From assembly GCF_900199215.1 (NCBI RefSeq), contig NZ_FZQA01000001.1:558001-622000 (forward strand): a stretch of DNA of 64,000 nucleotides, given 5' to 3'. The position numbers and the translations under genes were made by a program. This DNA comes from Amphiplicatus metriothermophilus. GTDB taxonomy: Bacteria; Pseudomonadota; Alphaproteobacteria; Caulobacterales; Parvularculaceae. Of this stretch, positions 31,980 through 40,987 are shown one piece after another; positions within the stretch are counted from its first letter, which is position 1; each line of letters opens with the position of its first letter. Under the pieces are notes generated by a model that worked only from the letters and a program-made list of their open reading frames with translations, did no database searches and was not told the origin of the DNA.

Positions 31980-32990
31980 CTATTCCCTTTCGGCCCGGAA
32001 CGGCCGCGAAAGCAGGTCGGCGATCAGGCCGTCGACGGAGCGCTCGCCGGCGACGAGATCGGCGACCGCCGCGCAGATCGGCGTCTCGACCCCCAGCCGG
32101 CGGGCGATGTCCGCCACCGCCGGGGCGGTCTCGACCCCTTCGCTCACATTGTTGCGCCCGGCCAGCACCTCATGCAGCGAGCGCCCGCGGCCGAGCTCGA
32201 AGCCGAGCGACATGTTGCGCGACTGCTTCGAGGTCGCGGTGAGAATGAGATCGCCGAGCCCCGATAGTCCCGCCAGCGTCTCGCGCCGGGCGCCGAGGGC
32301 GACGCCGAGCCGCTGAAATTCCGCAAAGCCGCGCGCGATCAGCGCCGCCTTGGCGCTTTCGCCGAGCCCCTTGCCTTCGACCACGCCGGCGGCGATGGCG
32401 AGCACGTTCTTCACCGCGCCGCCGATCTCCGCGCCGATCACGTCGTCGGTGTAATAAAGCCGGAAATGCGGCGCGCCGATCGTGGCGATCCAGCGCGCAG
32501 CGAGCGCCTCGTCCGCGCAAGCGAGCGTCACCGCGGTCGGCAGGCCCTGGGCGACGTCGCGCGCGAAGCTCGGCCCGGAGAGAACCGCCGGAACCGCTTC
32601 CGGCCAGACCTCCGCGACCACGGCGGACAGGAACATCCCCGTGCTTTGCTCGATCCCCTTCGAGCAAAGCGCGACCGGCGCGTCCGGCCGGGCGTGCGGG
32701 CGCAGCGCCTTCATCACCGCCCGGCTGTGCTGGACCGGCGCGACGAGCAGGAAGGCCTCGCCGCCGCCGGCGTCCTCCAGCGCCGGCGTCGCCTTGAGGG
32801 CCGGATTCAGCTTCACGCCGGGCAGAAAGACGGCGTTCTCATGGCGCTTGTTGATGAGCGCGGCGACTTCCGGCTCGCGCGCCCAGATGGTTGTCTCAAC
32901 GCCGTTATTGGCCGCGAGATTGCCCAGGGCCGCGCCCCAGGCGCCGCCGCCGATGATCGAAAGCTTCCGGAAAGGCGCGCCGTCATTCAT
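31980..32990 (-). CDS. gpsA: Glycerol-3-phosphate dehydrogenase [NAD(P)+]
   Basis: This 336-residue enzyme makes sn-glycerol-3-phosphate from dihydroxyacetone phosphate for phospholipid synthesis. It has the nucleotide loop IIGGGAWGAALGN, then CSKGIEQSTG, VLSGPSFARDVAQG, and the catalytic-Lys region EIGGAVKNVLAIAAGVVEG, followed by GLSGLGDLILT. I chose the ATG at 32990. The frame continues upstream antisense to the TetR gene, but that is a shadow. The start is 87 bp from the divergent TetR gene. Confidence 0.97.
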   Translation of the reverse strand: MNDGAPFRKLSIIGGGAWGAALGNLAANNGVETTIWAREPEVAALINKRHENAVFLPGVKLNPALKATPALEDAGGGEAFLLVAPVQHSRAVMKALRPHARPDAPVALCSKGIEQSTGMFLSAVVAEVWPEAVPAVLSGPSFARDVAQGLPTAVTLACADEALAARWIATIGAPHFRLYYTDDVIGAEIGGAVKNVLAIAAGVVEGKGLGESAKAALIARGFAEFQRLGVALGARRETLAGLSGLGDLILTATSKQSRNMSLGFELGRGRSLHEVLAGRNNVSEGVETAPAVADIARRLGVETPICAAVADLVAGERSVDGLIADLLSRPFRAERE

Positions 32991-33077
32991 GGCAGATCGC
33001 TCACGGGAATTTGCATGGTTGCGGTGTAACGAGTGAACGTTTAATGAAATCGTCAGCCCGACTGGAAAAATGGAACC

Positions 33078-33725
33078 ATGCCGATCGAGAATCTCGACGA
33101 GACCGCCCGGCAGATCCTCGAAGCCGCCAGCCGCCGGTTTCTGCATTACGGCTTCGGCAAGACGACAATGTCGGAGATCGCCGGCGACTGCAACATGTCG
33201 ACCGGCAATGTCTATCGCTACTTTCCCTCCAAGCTCGACATCGCGGAGACCTTCGTGCGCGTGCTCCGGCGCGAGCAGATCGAGAAGCTGCGCGCCGCCA
33301 TCGCCGAACCGGGCCTGACCGCGGCCGAACGGCTGCGCAATCTCCTCAAGATGAAGTTCAAGATCGCCTATGACCGGTTTCACGACCGGCCCAAGGCCTA
33401 TGAGCTCGCCACCGAGGTCATGCTGGCCCGGCCGGAGGTGGCGTTCGAGTGGGAGCGGGCCGAAGGCGCGCTCATCGCCGAGGTGCTGAAGACCGGCGAG
33501 GAAGCGGGCGAGTTCGCCCCCGGCGAGCATGAGCGCCTGCCCCGGCTTATTCAGGACGTGGTTTATCGCTTCACCACGCCGGCGGTGTTCCACGAAGGCG
33601 ATTTCGAGCAGCTTTCGGAGGAGCTCGACGCTCTCATCGATTTCGTGCTCGATTCCCTGTGCTGGCGGGCGCGCGGTTGCGAAAGGGCCGTCCGGGCCGG
33701 CGCGCCGCCCGTCCAAACGCATTGA
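33078..33725 (+). CDS. TetR-family transcriptional regulator
   Basis: This 215-residue regulator has the N-terminal TetR HTH, ASRRFLHYGFGKTTMSEIAG and CNMSTGNVYRYFPSKLDIA, and a helical C-domain. The gene is divergent from gpsA and is followed by a region with two inverted repeats and a promoter for a 38-codon ORF. The repeat 33834-33867 overlaps that promoter's -35, so control of the downstream small ORF and RNA is plausible. The ligand is unknown. Confidence 0.9.
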   Translation: MPIENLDETARQILEAASRRFLHYGFGKTTMSEIAGDCNMSTGNVYRYFPSKLDIAETFVRVLRREQIEKLRAAIAEPGLTAAERLRNLLKMKFKIAYDRFHDRPKAYELATEVMLARPEVAFEWERAEGALIAEVLKTGEEAGEFAPGEHERLPRLIQDVVYRFTTPAVFHEGDFEQLSEELDALIDFVLDSLCWRARGCERAVRAGAPPVQTH

Positions 33726-33800
33726 ATTTCCAGAATCGTTTTTAGCCAGGAATGAAAGCTGCGCATGTTCGCCTTGGCCGCGCTTGGGTCAGGCCCGAGA

Positions 33801-33890
33801 CGAGCATTATATTGCTCGTTGTTGGTGTACATTTATCAATGAACATTGCAGAAAATATTCATTGACAACCCTTCGTCCGCGCCCTAAATC
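33801..33890 (+). promoter_or_regulatory. Promoter with two inverted repeats upstream of the 38-codon ORF
   Basis: TTGACA (33862-33867), 17 bp, TAAATC (33885-33890) is a good sigma-70 promoter. A 14-bp inverted repeat (33834-33847 and 33854-33867, 12 of 14 matched) ends on the -35. A second, CGAGCATTATATTGCTCG (33801-33818), lies upstream. The first looks like a repressor site. Confidence 0.6.
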
Positions 33891-33970
33891 GACGGCGTAA
33901 ATCGTTCGGCGCCGCACAATGGACGGTCCGTCTCTTGCGCGACGCCGGCCAGAGAAAAGAGACAGCAGCC

Positions 33971-34087
33971 ATGACCAGCCTCGCGAAAATCGCCCTGCAA
34001 ACCGTAATCACCCTCGTTCTAAGCGGTTTCGCCGCCGCAGCCCTGTTCGCGGCGGCCGACTACGCCACCCGCGGCGTCGTCGTCTAA
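33971..34087 (+). CDS. 38-codon hydrophobic ORF
   Basis: MTSLAKIALQTV starts a 38-residue peptide that is mostly one hydrophobic helix (TLVLSGFAAAALFAAADY) ending RGVVV. It is too short for standard gene finding. A good promoter lies 80 bp upstream and a strong terminator 140 bp downstream, so the transcript is well defined. The ribosome site (AGAGACAGCAGCC) is weak. It could be a small membrane protein or a leader for the structured RNA that follows. I do not recognise it. Confidence 0.45.
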   Translation: MTSLAKIALQTVITLVLSGFAAAALFAAADYATRGVVV

Positions 34088-34230
34088 CGGATCGGAGGTC
34101 GCCAGACCGACGGTTCCTCCCCCTGCCGTCCGATCGCAGTCCGCTCCTTGCCCCTCACCGAGCTGGACGCCCCCTCCCCTCGATCGGACGGCTTACTGGC
34201 GCGGAAGCTCCCAGCTTCCGCGCTTTTTTT
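34088..34230 (+). ncRNA. Candidate structured small RNA with C-rich loops
   Basis: Between the 38-codon ORF and an intrinsic terminator, several stems can form: GATCGGA (34090-34096) with TCCGATC (34129-34135), inside it GACGG/CCGTC (34109-34113, 34126-34130) exposing the loop TTCCTCCCCCTG, and an alternative CCGTCCGATCG/CGATCGGACGG pairing (34126-34136, 34181-34191) closing over a second C-rich run, CCCCCTCCCCT. CCUCC-type loops can pair with Shine-Dalgarno sequences, as in known alphaproteobacterial sRNAs. The 5' end is unknown. Function is inferred. Confidence 0.4.
34199..34230 (+). terminator. Strong intrinsic terminator
   Basis: GCGCGGAAGCT (34199-34209), loop CCC, AGCTTCCGCGC (34213-34223), then seven T (34224-34230). 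A perfect 11-bp stem with a T-tract, the best terminator in the window. Confidence 0.95.
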
Positions 34231-34299
34231 ATGTCCCGGCCGGGTAACCAGGCGCTAACCGATTCGCGCAACCATGGCGGTTGCAGACGGGAGGCGCGG

Positions 34300-34737
34300 A
34301 TGGCTTTTTCAACCCGCTTTGCGACGGCGACGCATCTTTTGGCGGTCCTCGCGCTCAGTCGGCCGGCGCCGGTGACCTCCGAGACGCTGGCGGCGAGCGC
34401 CGGCACGAATCCGGTCGTGGCGCGCCGGCTCATCGGCCGGCTCGTCAGGGCGGGGCTGGTTCGCACGCAAGGGGGCAAGGGCGGCGGCGCGACGCTCGCC
34501 CGCCCGCCGAAGAAGATTACTTTGCGCGCGGTGTTCGAGGCGGTCGAACATCCCCTGTCGCTCGCCCCGGAAAACCCCGGACGACGCGAGGACGGCGTCG
34601 GCGCGGCGCTGCCCGGGGCGCTCGCAAGACCGTCGGAGCGCGCTGCGCGCGCCTTCGCCGAGGCGCTGGACCAGACGACGCTTAAAGGGGTGGTGAAGGC
34701 CCTCAAAAACGCCAGGGATCGGCGGAAAGCCGCCTGA
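34300..34737 (+). CDS. Rrf2-family transcriptional regulator
   Basis: This 145-residue winged-helix protein of the Rrf2 family begins with FATATHLLAVLAL, then SETLAASAGTNPVVARRLIG and the wing GLVRTQGGKGGGATLARP. It contains no Cys, so it cannot carry the Fe-S cluster of IscR or NsrR. It resembles the YwnA/CymR-like, cluster-free branch. GGGAGG precedes the ATG at 34300. The frame is open leftward across the small RNA, but that part is not translated here. The target is unknown. Confidence 0.85.
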   Translation: MAFSTRFATATHLLAVLALSRPAPVTSETLAASAGTNPVVARRLIGRLVRAGLVRTQGGKGGGATLARPPKKITLRAVFEAVEHPLSLAPENPGRREDGVGAALPGALARPSERAARAFAEALDQTTLKGVVKALKNARDRRKAA

Positions 34738-34748
34738 CGCGAAGGCGT

Positions 34749-35840
34749 CTACGCCTTGGGACCCTTTCTGCCGCCGCCATGCGCTCGGCCGGGCGGCGGG
34801 GGGGCGAGCGGCCAACGCGCGCGCGGCGCGAAGGCGAGAGCTTCCGCCAATGACGGAACGAGGCCTGCGGCGAGACGTTCAGCGCCCGCCCAGGCGATCA
34901 TGGCGCCGTTGTCGGTGCAATATTTTGGCGGCGGAACGATCAAGCGCCAGCCGCGCCTATCGGCCAGCTCCTTGAGGGCGGCCTTGATCGCGCAGTTGGC
35001 GGCGACCCCGCCGGCGACGACAAGGCGGGGATCGGCGCCGAAATCCGCCTCGACCATATCCATCGCCCTTCCGGTGCGCGCGGCGAGATGGGCTGCGGCC
35101 GTCGCCTGAAACGCAGCGGCGAGATCGGCGACGTCTTGGCCCGTCGGGGTTCCGATCTCTTCGGCGGCGAGCCGCACGGCGGTCTTGAGGCCCGAGAAAG
35201 AGAAATCGCACCCCTCCCGGCGCGCCAGCGGCGCGGGCAGCCTGAACCGGCTGGCGCGCCCGCCTACGGCGGCGCTTTCGATGCGCGGCCCGCCGGGCTG
35301 GCCGAGCCCGAGGAGCTTCGCCGTCTTGTCGAAGGCTTCCCCGGCGGCGTCGTCTATGGTCGAGCCGAGCCGCCGATAGCGCCCGACGCCTGCGACGGCG
35401 ATCAGCTGGGTATGGCCGCCGGAGATCAGCAGCAGGAGATAGGGAAACGGCGCCGCCTCGGTCAGACGCGCCGAAAGCGCGTGACCTTCGAGGTGATTGA
35501 CCGGAATGAGCGGCTTGTCATGGGCGAGCGCGATCGCCTTCGCCGCGGTCAGGCCGACCATCACCCCGCCGATGAGGCCAGGCCCCGCCGTCGCCGCCAC
35601 GGCGTCGAGGTCGGCCGGGATATGGCCTGATTTTTCAAGAGCGTGCACGATGACCTGATCGACCCGCTCGACATGGCTGCGCGCGGCGATTTCCGGCACG
35701 ACCCCGCCATAGGGCGCGTGGCGGTCGTATTGCCGCCAGACGACGTCGGCGAGGATCTCGCACGCGCCGTCGGGCCGGCGCCGTATGACGCCGGCGGCGG
35801 TGTCGTCGCAGCTTGTCTCGACGCCGAGAACGAGGGTCAT
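34749..35840 (-). CDS. tsaD: tRNA N6-threonylcarbamoyltransferase subunit TsaD
   Basis: This 363-residue ASKHA-fold protein makes the t6A37 modification of ANN-decoding tRNAs together with TsaB (encoded at 46.9 kb), TsaE and TsaC. Motifs include [14 protein letters not shown] at the start, the metal-binding [35 protein letters not shown] and [13 protein letters not shown]. It ends with a short basic tail. It is divergent from hemD with 83 bp between the starts. Confidence 0.96.
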   Translation of the reverse strand: MTLVLGVETSCDDTAAGVIRRRPDGACEILADVVWRQYDRHAPYGGVVPEIAARSHVERVDQVIVHALEKSGHIPADLDAVAATAGPGLIGGVMVGLTAAKAIALAHDKPLIPVNHLEGHALSARLTEAAPFPYLLLLISGGHTQLIAVAGVGRYRRLGSTIDDAAGEAFDKTAKLLGLGQPGGPRIESAAVGGRASRFRLPAPLARREGCDFSFSGLKTAVRLAAEEIGTPTGQDVADLAAAFQATAAAHLAARTGRAMDMVEADFGADPRLVVAGGVAANCAIKAALKELADRRGWRLIVPPPKYCTDNGAMIAWAGAERLAAGLVPSLAEALAFAPRARWPLAPPPPGRAHGGGRKGPKA

Positions 35841-35923
35841 AAATGCTCTTTGCGGGCTCTTGGGCCGGGATGGCCGTCGCGGTCAAGATAGGCAGGCCGC
35901 CGCAGGCGTGTAAGACTCGGACC

Positions 35924-36661
35924 ATGCGCCGTCCCGTCGTGATCGTCACCCGCCCCGAGCCCGATGCGAGCCGCTTCGCCGACGCGGCCCGCCGCGCCGG
36001 GCTGGAGCCGGCGCTCTCGCCGGCCATGCGGATCGTTTTCCGGCCGGGCGCGCCGGATCTCGCCGGGGTCGGCGCGATCGCCTTCACGTCGGCGAACGGG
36101 GTGCGCGCTTTCGCCGCCGCCGCGGCGATCCCGCCGGAAACCCCGGTCTTCGCCGTCGGGCCGGCCTCTGCCGAGGCGGCGCGGGACGCAGGCTTCGCCG
36201 ACGTCGCGGCGGCGGGCGGCGACGTCGCGGCGCTCGCCCGAATGATCGGCGAGGCCCGTCAGGCGGGGCGGATCGCTGGCGCGGTCCTGCACGCGTGCGG
36301 GTCGGATCGCGCGGGCGATCTCGTCGCCGCGCTCGCCCAAGCGGGCGCGCCGGCCCGGCGCGCGGTGCTGTATGAAGCGCGTGCGAATGAAGGCCTTGCG
36401 CCGGCGGCCATCGAGGCGCTCGAAGGGGCTCGCGCAGGCGCGCCGGGGCCTTGGGTCGCGTTGTTCTCGCCGCGCACGGCCCGGCTGTTCCTCGACCAGG
36501 TTCGCGCCGCCGGCATGGAAGACCGGCTCGCTGCGGCGCGGGCGGCCTGTCTGAGCGGGGCCGTCGCAGAAGCGGCAGGGGCCGCGCGCTGGCGGGAGAT
36601 CGCGGTCGCCCCCGCGCCGACGGCGGAGACGATGATCGCCCTGATGGCGCAAGCGCTGTGA
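35924..36661 (+). CDS. hemD: Uroporphyrinogen-III synthase
   Basis: This 245-residue low-complexity, Ala-rich protein has the HemD pattern: VIVTRPEPDASRFADAARRAG at the start (split here), IAFTSANGVRAF, FAVGPASAEAARDAGF and WVALFSPRTARLFLDQV. HemD closes hydroxymethylbilane with inversion of ring D in tetrapyrrole synthesis. HemD sequences vary widely, so position next to tsaD and before the mitofilin/hemY pair adds support. The ATG at 35924 is favoured over the frame start at 35843. Confidence 0.88.
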   Translation: MRRPVVIVTRPEPDASRFADAARRAGLEPALSPAMRIVFRPGAPDLAGVGAIAFTSANGVRAFAAAAAIPPETPVFAVGPASAEAARDAGFADVAAAGGDVAALARMIGEARQAGRIAGAVLHACGSDRAGDLVAALAQAGAPARRAVLYEARANEGLAPAAIEALEGARAGAPGPWVALFSPRTARLFLDQVRAAGMEDRLAAARAACLSGAVAEAAGAARWREIAVAPAPTAETMIALMAQAL

Positions 36662-36745
36662 AGCCTGCTTCAACAGGTTGCTTGAGGGCGCGCCAGGGCG
36701 CGCCTAACTACTGCCTGAACGCCGGCGCGGCGAGGAGGATGTGCG

Positions 36746-38209
36746 ATGGCTGACAAGCCTGAAGCAGGCGAGGAAAAAAAGAACGCGGAGAACGCCGCCG
36801 AGAAACCGGCCGCGCAAGCGGGGGCGCGCGGCGACGAAACGAAGCCGGAAGATGACCGGCTTGCCGCCGAAGAGGTCGAAGCGGAAATCGTCGACGACGG
36901 TCATTCGCGCCCGGAGGAGCCGGCGCGCGCCTCAGTGACGCCGCCCTCTGCGTCGGGCCGGCGTTTGGGTTCGCCCGGCGTCATCCTGCTCGTCATCCTT
37001 GTCGCCATCGCGGTCCTGATCGCCGCCCTGTGGCGGTTCGGCGCGGGAAGGCCGGACGGAACTGACGGGCCGCCCGCCGAAGCAACGCCTGTGGAACGGG
37101 CGGGTTCGGCGGACGCGTCCGCGCCGGCCGGCGCCGACCCGGGAAAGATCGCGAATGACGGCGCGCCCGCCGCGAAAGCCCCGTCGGAACCTGCGGTCGG
37201 GAGCGAAGGGCGCGGCCTGCCGCCGGCGCCCGCGCCGGGAACGGGCGCCAATGACGCGATCCAGCGCGCGGCGAAGGACGCCGCTCGCCGGCCGCCGCCC
37301 GACCCCGAGGAGGATGCCGGCGATGCGATCGATCTCGGCGCGCTTGCGCCAGACGGCATGGAAAACGCGGCGCACGCGGCTGCGTCTGAAGACGATGCGG
37401 ATACGGACGAAAGCGCGGATTCCGGCGTCGCAGAAGCCCGCCCTCAAAATCCTGTCGACGGACTGAAAATCGCCAACGATTTCGAAGCGGTCAAAACCGC
37501 GCTGGAAGCCGAAACGCGCCGGCTTGAAGAGATGCTCGCCCGAGCGCGCGCCGAGAACGAGGCGCAGGCGGCGGAAATCGCCGCGCTGCGCGACAGCATT
37601 CAGGCGGCGATCCTTGAGCGCGACCGGCGCGCGGAGGCGGAGTTCGCCGATCTGCGCGCGCGCCTCGACAAGATTCAATCCGGGGAAGCAACCCCGTCGA
37701 GCCGGCGCGCTGCGGCCTCGCTCGCGCTGTTGTCCCTCAAGAACGCGATCGACTCTGGAGGTCCGTATACAGATGAGATTGAGCTGTTCGCCAGACTCGC
37801 GCCTGACGCGGCCCCGGTCGAGGTGCTGCGCGCGCGCGCCGGGACCGGCGCGCCGACCCGCGACGCGCTGCGGGAGCGTTTCGCCCCGCTGGCGCGCGAA
37901 GCGCTCGCCGCCGCCGGCCGCGCTCGCGCGAAAGGCCCTGTGGGCGCGATGATGGCGCGGCTTGAATCGCTCATATCGGTGCGCCCGGCCGCGCCCCTCG
38001 CCGGCGACGACCCGGCCGCCGTCATCTCGCGCGCCGAAGCGCGGCTCGAGGCCGGCGATCTCGAAGCGGCTGTCGCGGAGCTTGAGGCGCTCGACGGCGA
38101 AGCGGCCGAGGTCTTCGCGCCCTGGCTTCTCGACGCGCGCGCGCGGCTCGCCGCCGACAGGGCGCTCGACGATCTCAGGGCCGCGATCTTACGCGATTAT
38201 CTCAATTAG
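36746..38209 (+). CDS. Mitofilin-like inner-membrane protein
   Basis: This 487-residue protein has an acidic cytoplasmic N-terminus (residues 1-75), one membrane helix (79-97, VILLVILVAIAVLIAALW), a Pro/Ala/Asp-rich linker, a coiled coil (about 245-315) and a C-terminal helical domain ending ALDDLRAAILRDYL. This layout is the alphaproteobacterial mitofilin/Mic60 relative, normally encoded between hemD and hemY as here. Mic60-type proteins shape intracytoplasmic membranes. GAGGAGG precedes the start. Confidence 0.85.
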   Translation: MADKPEAGEEKKNAENAAEKPAAQAGARGDETKPEDDRLAAEEVEAEIVDDGHSRPEEPARASVTPPSASGRRLGSPGVILLVILVAIAVLIAALWRFGAGRPDGTDGPPAEATPVERAGSADASAPAGADPGKIANDGAPAAKAPSEPAVGSEGRGLPPAPAPGTGANDAIQRAAKDAARRPPPDPEEDAGDAIDLGALAPDGMENAAHAAASEDDADTDESADSGVAEARPQNPVDGLKIANDFEAVKTALEAETRRLEEMLARARAENEAQAAEIAALRDSIQAAILERDRRAEAEFADLRARLDKIQSGEATPSSRRAAASLALLSLKNAIDSGGPYTDEIELFARLAPDAAPVEVLRARAGTGAPTRDALRERFAPLAREALAAAGRARAKGPVGAMMARLESLISVRPAAPLAGDDPAAVISRAEARLEAGDLEAAVAELEALDGEAAEVFAPWLLDARARLAADRALDDLRAAILRDYLN

Positions 38210-38217
38210 GCGGGCGA

Positions 38218-39744
38218 ATGATACGCATCCTGATTTTCATTCTAAGCGCGGCGTTCGCCGCCTTTCTTTTGACGTTCCTTGCGAATATGGACGGGCGCAT
38301 CGTGGGCGAGGCGTTCGACCTGCGCTTCGACATCCACAGCGGCTTCGCCTTCGGCCTCGCGCTTACGGTCGTCGGGGCGCTGATTTGGGGAACGAGCCTC
38401 GTCAAGGATCTCGCCGCGCTGCCTGGAAAGCTCAAACGCAAGGCGCAGGACGCGCGGCGCGAACGCGGGTTCGTCGCGCTCGCCCGCGGGCTCGAAGCCG
38501 CAGCGGTGGGCGACGCCGAGGACGCGCGCCATCACGCCCGCGTCGCCCGGCGCAATCTCGGCGAGTCCTCGCTGACGCGGTTGTTGACGGCGCAGGCCGC
38601 GCAGCTCGCCGGCGACGATGAGACGGCGAAGGAGAATTTCCGCGCCATGCTGGAAGCGCCGGAGACGACCTTTCTGGGGCTGCGCGGCCTTTATCTTCAG
38701 GCGCGTCGCGCCGGCGACAAGGCCGGCGCGCTCGACTACGCCGAGCAGGCCTTCCGTCTACGGTCTAATGCAGCCTGGGCGTTCGAATCGGTGCTGGAGT
38801 TGGGGCTAGAGCGCGGCGCGTGGGGCGAGATGCGCGCGGCGGTCGCGACCGCGCTCAAAAACAGGCTGCTCTCGCCCGAGAAGGCGCGCCGGGCCGAGGC
38901 GGCGCTGCTCGCGGCCGACGCCTATGCGGCCGAAGCAAGCGGCGAGAAGTCGCTCGCGCTCGAAGAGACCGAAGCGGCGCTGAAGCTCGACGCCGGCCTC
39001 GCGCCGGCCGCGATCCTCGTCGCGCGGCTTCAGGCTGGAGCCGGCAAGCGCGCGCAGGCGGCGAAGGCGCTGGAAGCGGCTTTCGCGCAGGCGCCGCATC
39101 CCGGCCTGCTTCAGGCCTATGAAGATTTGTATAAGGATGAATCGGTCGAGACGCGCGCTGATGCGCTGAAGCGCTTCGCGGAACATCGCCCGGATGCGCG
39201 CGAGGCGAAGCTCGCGCTGGCGCGCCGCCATATCCTTCTGGGCGAGCATGACGCCGCCGCGGCGCTGCTCGAGCCGCTGCTGCGCGAGTCGGCGACGGCC
39301 CGCGAATGCGCGCTGATGGCGGAAGCCGCCGCCGGCGCCGGCGAGGAAGCCGCAGCGCGAAGCTGGCTGGCGCGCGCCGCCGCCGCGCCGCGGGACGCCG
39401 TTCCGGGCGCGGACGGCGCGTTTCATCTCACGCGCGAAGGCTGGGCGCGGCTCGTGCGCGAATACATGGAGCATGGCCGGCTCGCGCCGGCGCCGCTCGA
39501 AGGCCCGCCGCCGGGACTGAGCGAGGACGAGATCAAACGCCTCGCGCCGCCCGCCGCGCCGCCTGCGGCGGCGGGCGAAAAGGCGGCATCCGTCGAGGAG
39601 GAAGCCGTCTCTCCCGATGCGGACGAATCGGAAGCGTCGCGCGGGTCCGGGGCCGAACAGGCTGAAGAGGAGCCGGACGACGCGCTCGCCCGCATCGCCG
39701 CGGAGCGCGCCCGCGCGGTCTCGGCCGCCGGCGAGGTGAGCTGA
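38218..39744 (+). CDS. hemY: HemY N-terminal domain / TPR protein
   Basis: This 508-residue protein has two N-terminal membrane helices (LIFILSAAFAAFLLTFLA and AFGLALTVVGALIW) and a HemY_N region, then TPR-like repeats in the periplasmic or cytoplasmic part. The final 60 residues are acidic and disordered. It starts 8 bp after the mitofilin gene, so they form one operon. The HemY family is linked genetically to haem synthesis but its activity is unclear. It is not the Bacillus protoporphyrinogen oxidase of the same name. Confidence 0.9.
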   Translation: MIRILIFILSAAFAAFLLTFLANMDGRIVGEAFDLRFDIHSGFAFGLALTVVGALIWGTSLVKDLAALPGKLKRKAQDARRERGFVALARGLEAAAVGDAEDARHHARVARRNLGESSLTRLLTAQAAQLAGDDETAKENFRAMLEAPETTFLGLRGLYLQARRAGDKAGALDYAEQAFRLRSNAAWAFESVLELGLERGAWGEMRAAVATALKNRLLSPEKARRAEAALLAADAYAAEASGEKSLALEETEAALKLDAGLAPAAILVARLQAGAGKRAQAAKALEAAFAQAPHPGLLQAYEDLYKDESVETRADALKRFAEHRPDAREAKLALARRHILLGEHDAAAALLEPLLRESATARECALMAEAAAGAGEEAAARSWLARAAAAPRDAVPGADGAFHLTREGWARLVREYMEHGRLAPAPLEGPPPGLSEDEIKRLAPPAAPPAAAGEKAASVEEEAVSPDADESEASRGSGAEQAEEEPDDALARIAAERARAVSAAGEVS

Positions 39745-39756
39745 CGCGGTTTAGGC

Positions 39757-40011
39757 CTATGAGCCGTCGCGCCTGCGCCAGGCCGGGGCGTCCTTGTCGC
39801 GCCAGGCTCGACCGCGCGCTTTCGTCCGCCAGGCGAGGCGCGCCTCGTTTGACACGGCGGCGTCGATCGGCGCGTCCGGCACTTCCTCCGGCGCGGTCCG
39901 GATCGCGAAAAGCCCGCGCGCGCCCGCCCCGCCCGCGATCGTTTGGGTCAGATACCAGCCGATGACGAGGCTTGCGCAAACGAGCATCAAAACAAGTTGC
40001 AATCCATCCAT
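39757..40011 (-). CDS. Small membrane-anchored hypothetical protein (84 aa)
   Basis: MDGLQLVLMLVCASLVIGWY starts with a single membrane helix, followed by an Ala-rich linker and a strongly basic tail (AWRTKARGRAWRDKDAPAWRRRDGS split by eye). AGGAAAA lies upstream of the ATG at 40011. The long open frame to 41199 on this strand is antisense to the SDR gene. The protein converges on hemY, with 12 bp between stops. I do not recognise it. Confidence 0.6.
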   Translation of the reverse strand: MDGLQLVLMLVCASLVIGWYLTQTIAGGAGARGLFAIRTAPEEVPDAPIDAAVSNEARLAWRTKARGRAWRDKDAPAWRRRDGS

Positions 40012-40164
40012 GCCGCGCTTTTTTCCTTTCCGCGCCGGTTTAAGCAAGCCCCGTGCTAAGCGCGTTGCCCCGTCATTGGGCGCGCCGTCGCTGCGCGCCG
40101 GATTTGGCGGGCGCGGCGAAGCGCGCCATAGCTGGAAAAAGGGCGGACGGGAAAGGAACAGGCC

Positions 40165-40971
40165 ATGACCTATCGGGGCAGATGGGCGCTCGTCACCGGC
40201 GCGTCGGCCGGCATCGGCGCGGCCTTCGCGCGCCGGCTGGGGGCGGCCGGGGCCAATGTCGCGCTGGTCGCGCGCCGGCGCGAGCGCCTCGAGACGCTCG
40301 CCGGGGAGCTTCGGCGCGATCACGGCGTCGACGCGCGGGCGCTGCCGGCCGATCTGGCGGACCCCGCCGCGCCGGACGCGATTCTTGACGCGCTCAGCCG
40401 GGAGAGGATCGCGCCGGATATTCTCGTCAACAACGCCGGCTACGGACTGCCCGGCTATTATCATGCAAGCCCGTGGCGGGCGCATCGCGAGTTTCTTCAG
40501 GTCATGGTGACAAGCTATGCGCATTTTGTCCGCCTCGTGCTGCCGGGCATGCGCGAGCGCGGCTTCGGGCGCATCGTGCAGGTCGCCTCGCTCGCCGGCC
40601 TCGTCCCCGGCTCGGCGGGGCATACGCTTTACGGCGCGTCGAAGGCGTTTCTGGTGAGCTTCTCCCAGTCGCTCGCCGCCGAGAACGAGGAGGCCGGGGT
40701 GAAGGTCACGGCCGTCTGCCCCGGCTTCACCTATTCGGAATTCCATGACGTCAACGCCACGCGCCCGCTCGTGTCGAAGCTGCCGAAATATATGTTCATG
40801 GAAGCCGGGCCCGTGGTCGACGGCGCCCTCGCGGCGGTCGAGCGCGGCCATGTCGTTTATGTGCCGGGCCTGTGGAACAAATATGTCGCCTGGCTGATGA
40901 AGGCCCTGCCGCGAACCTGGGCGGCCAAGGCCGTACGCCGCCAGTCCGCGAAGTTCCGCCGGAGCGAGTGA
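40165..40971 (+). CDS. Short-chain dehydrogenase/reductase
   Basis: This 268-residue classical SDR has the nucleotide loop TGASAGIGAAFARRL, then VARRRERLETL (NADP-type basic pair), NNAGYGLPG, catalytic Ser in VASLAGLVPGSAG and YGASK with catalytic Tyr and Lys. The C-terminus carries a short hydrophobic stretch near YVAWLMKAL. The DltE/YqjQ-like layout suggests reduction of an acyl or keto lipid, but the substrate is unknown. It converges on the DUF547 gene. Confidence 0.93.
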   Translation: MTYRGRWALVTGASAGIGAAFARRLGAAGANVALVARRRERLETLAGELRRDHGVDARALPADLADPAAPDAILDALSRERIAPDILVNNAGYGLPGYYHASPWRAHREFLQVMVTSYAHFVRLVLPGMRERGFGRIVQVASLAGLVPGSAGHTLYGASKAFLVSFSQSLAAENEEAGVKVTAVCPGFTYSEFHDVNATRPLVSKLPKYMFMEAGPVVDGALAAVERGHVVYVPGLWNKYVAWLMKALPRTWAAKAVRRQSAKFRRSE

Positions 40972-40987
40972 GGGGGGCTGGGAGCCT

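Noticed and set aside
34244-34258. GTAA-N7-CTAA near-match to a CtrA site before the Rrf2 gene
   Set aside because: Both half-sites deviate from TTAA. Not enough without binding data.
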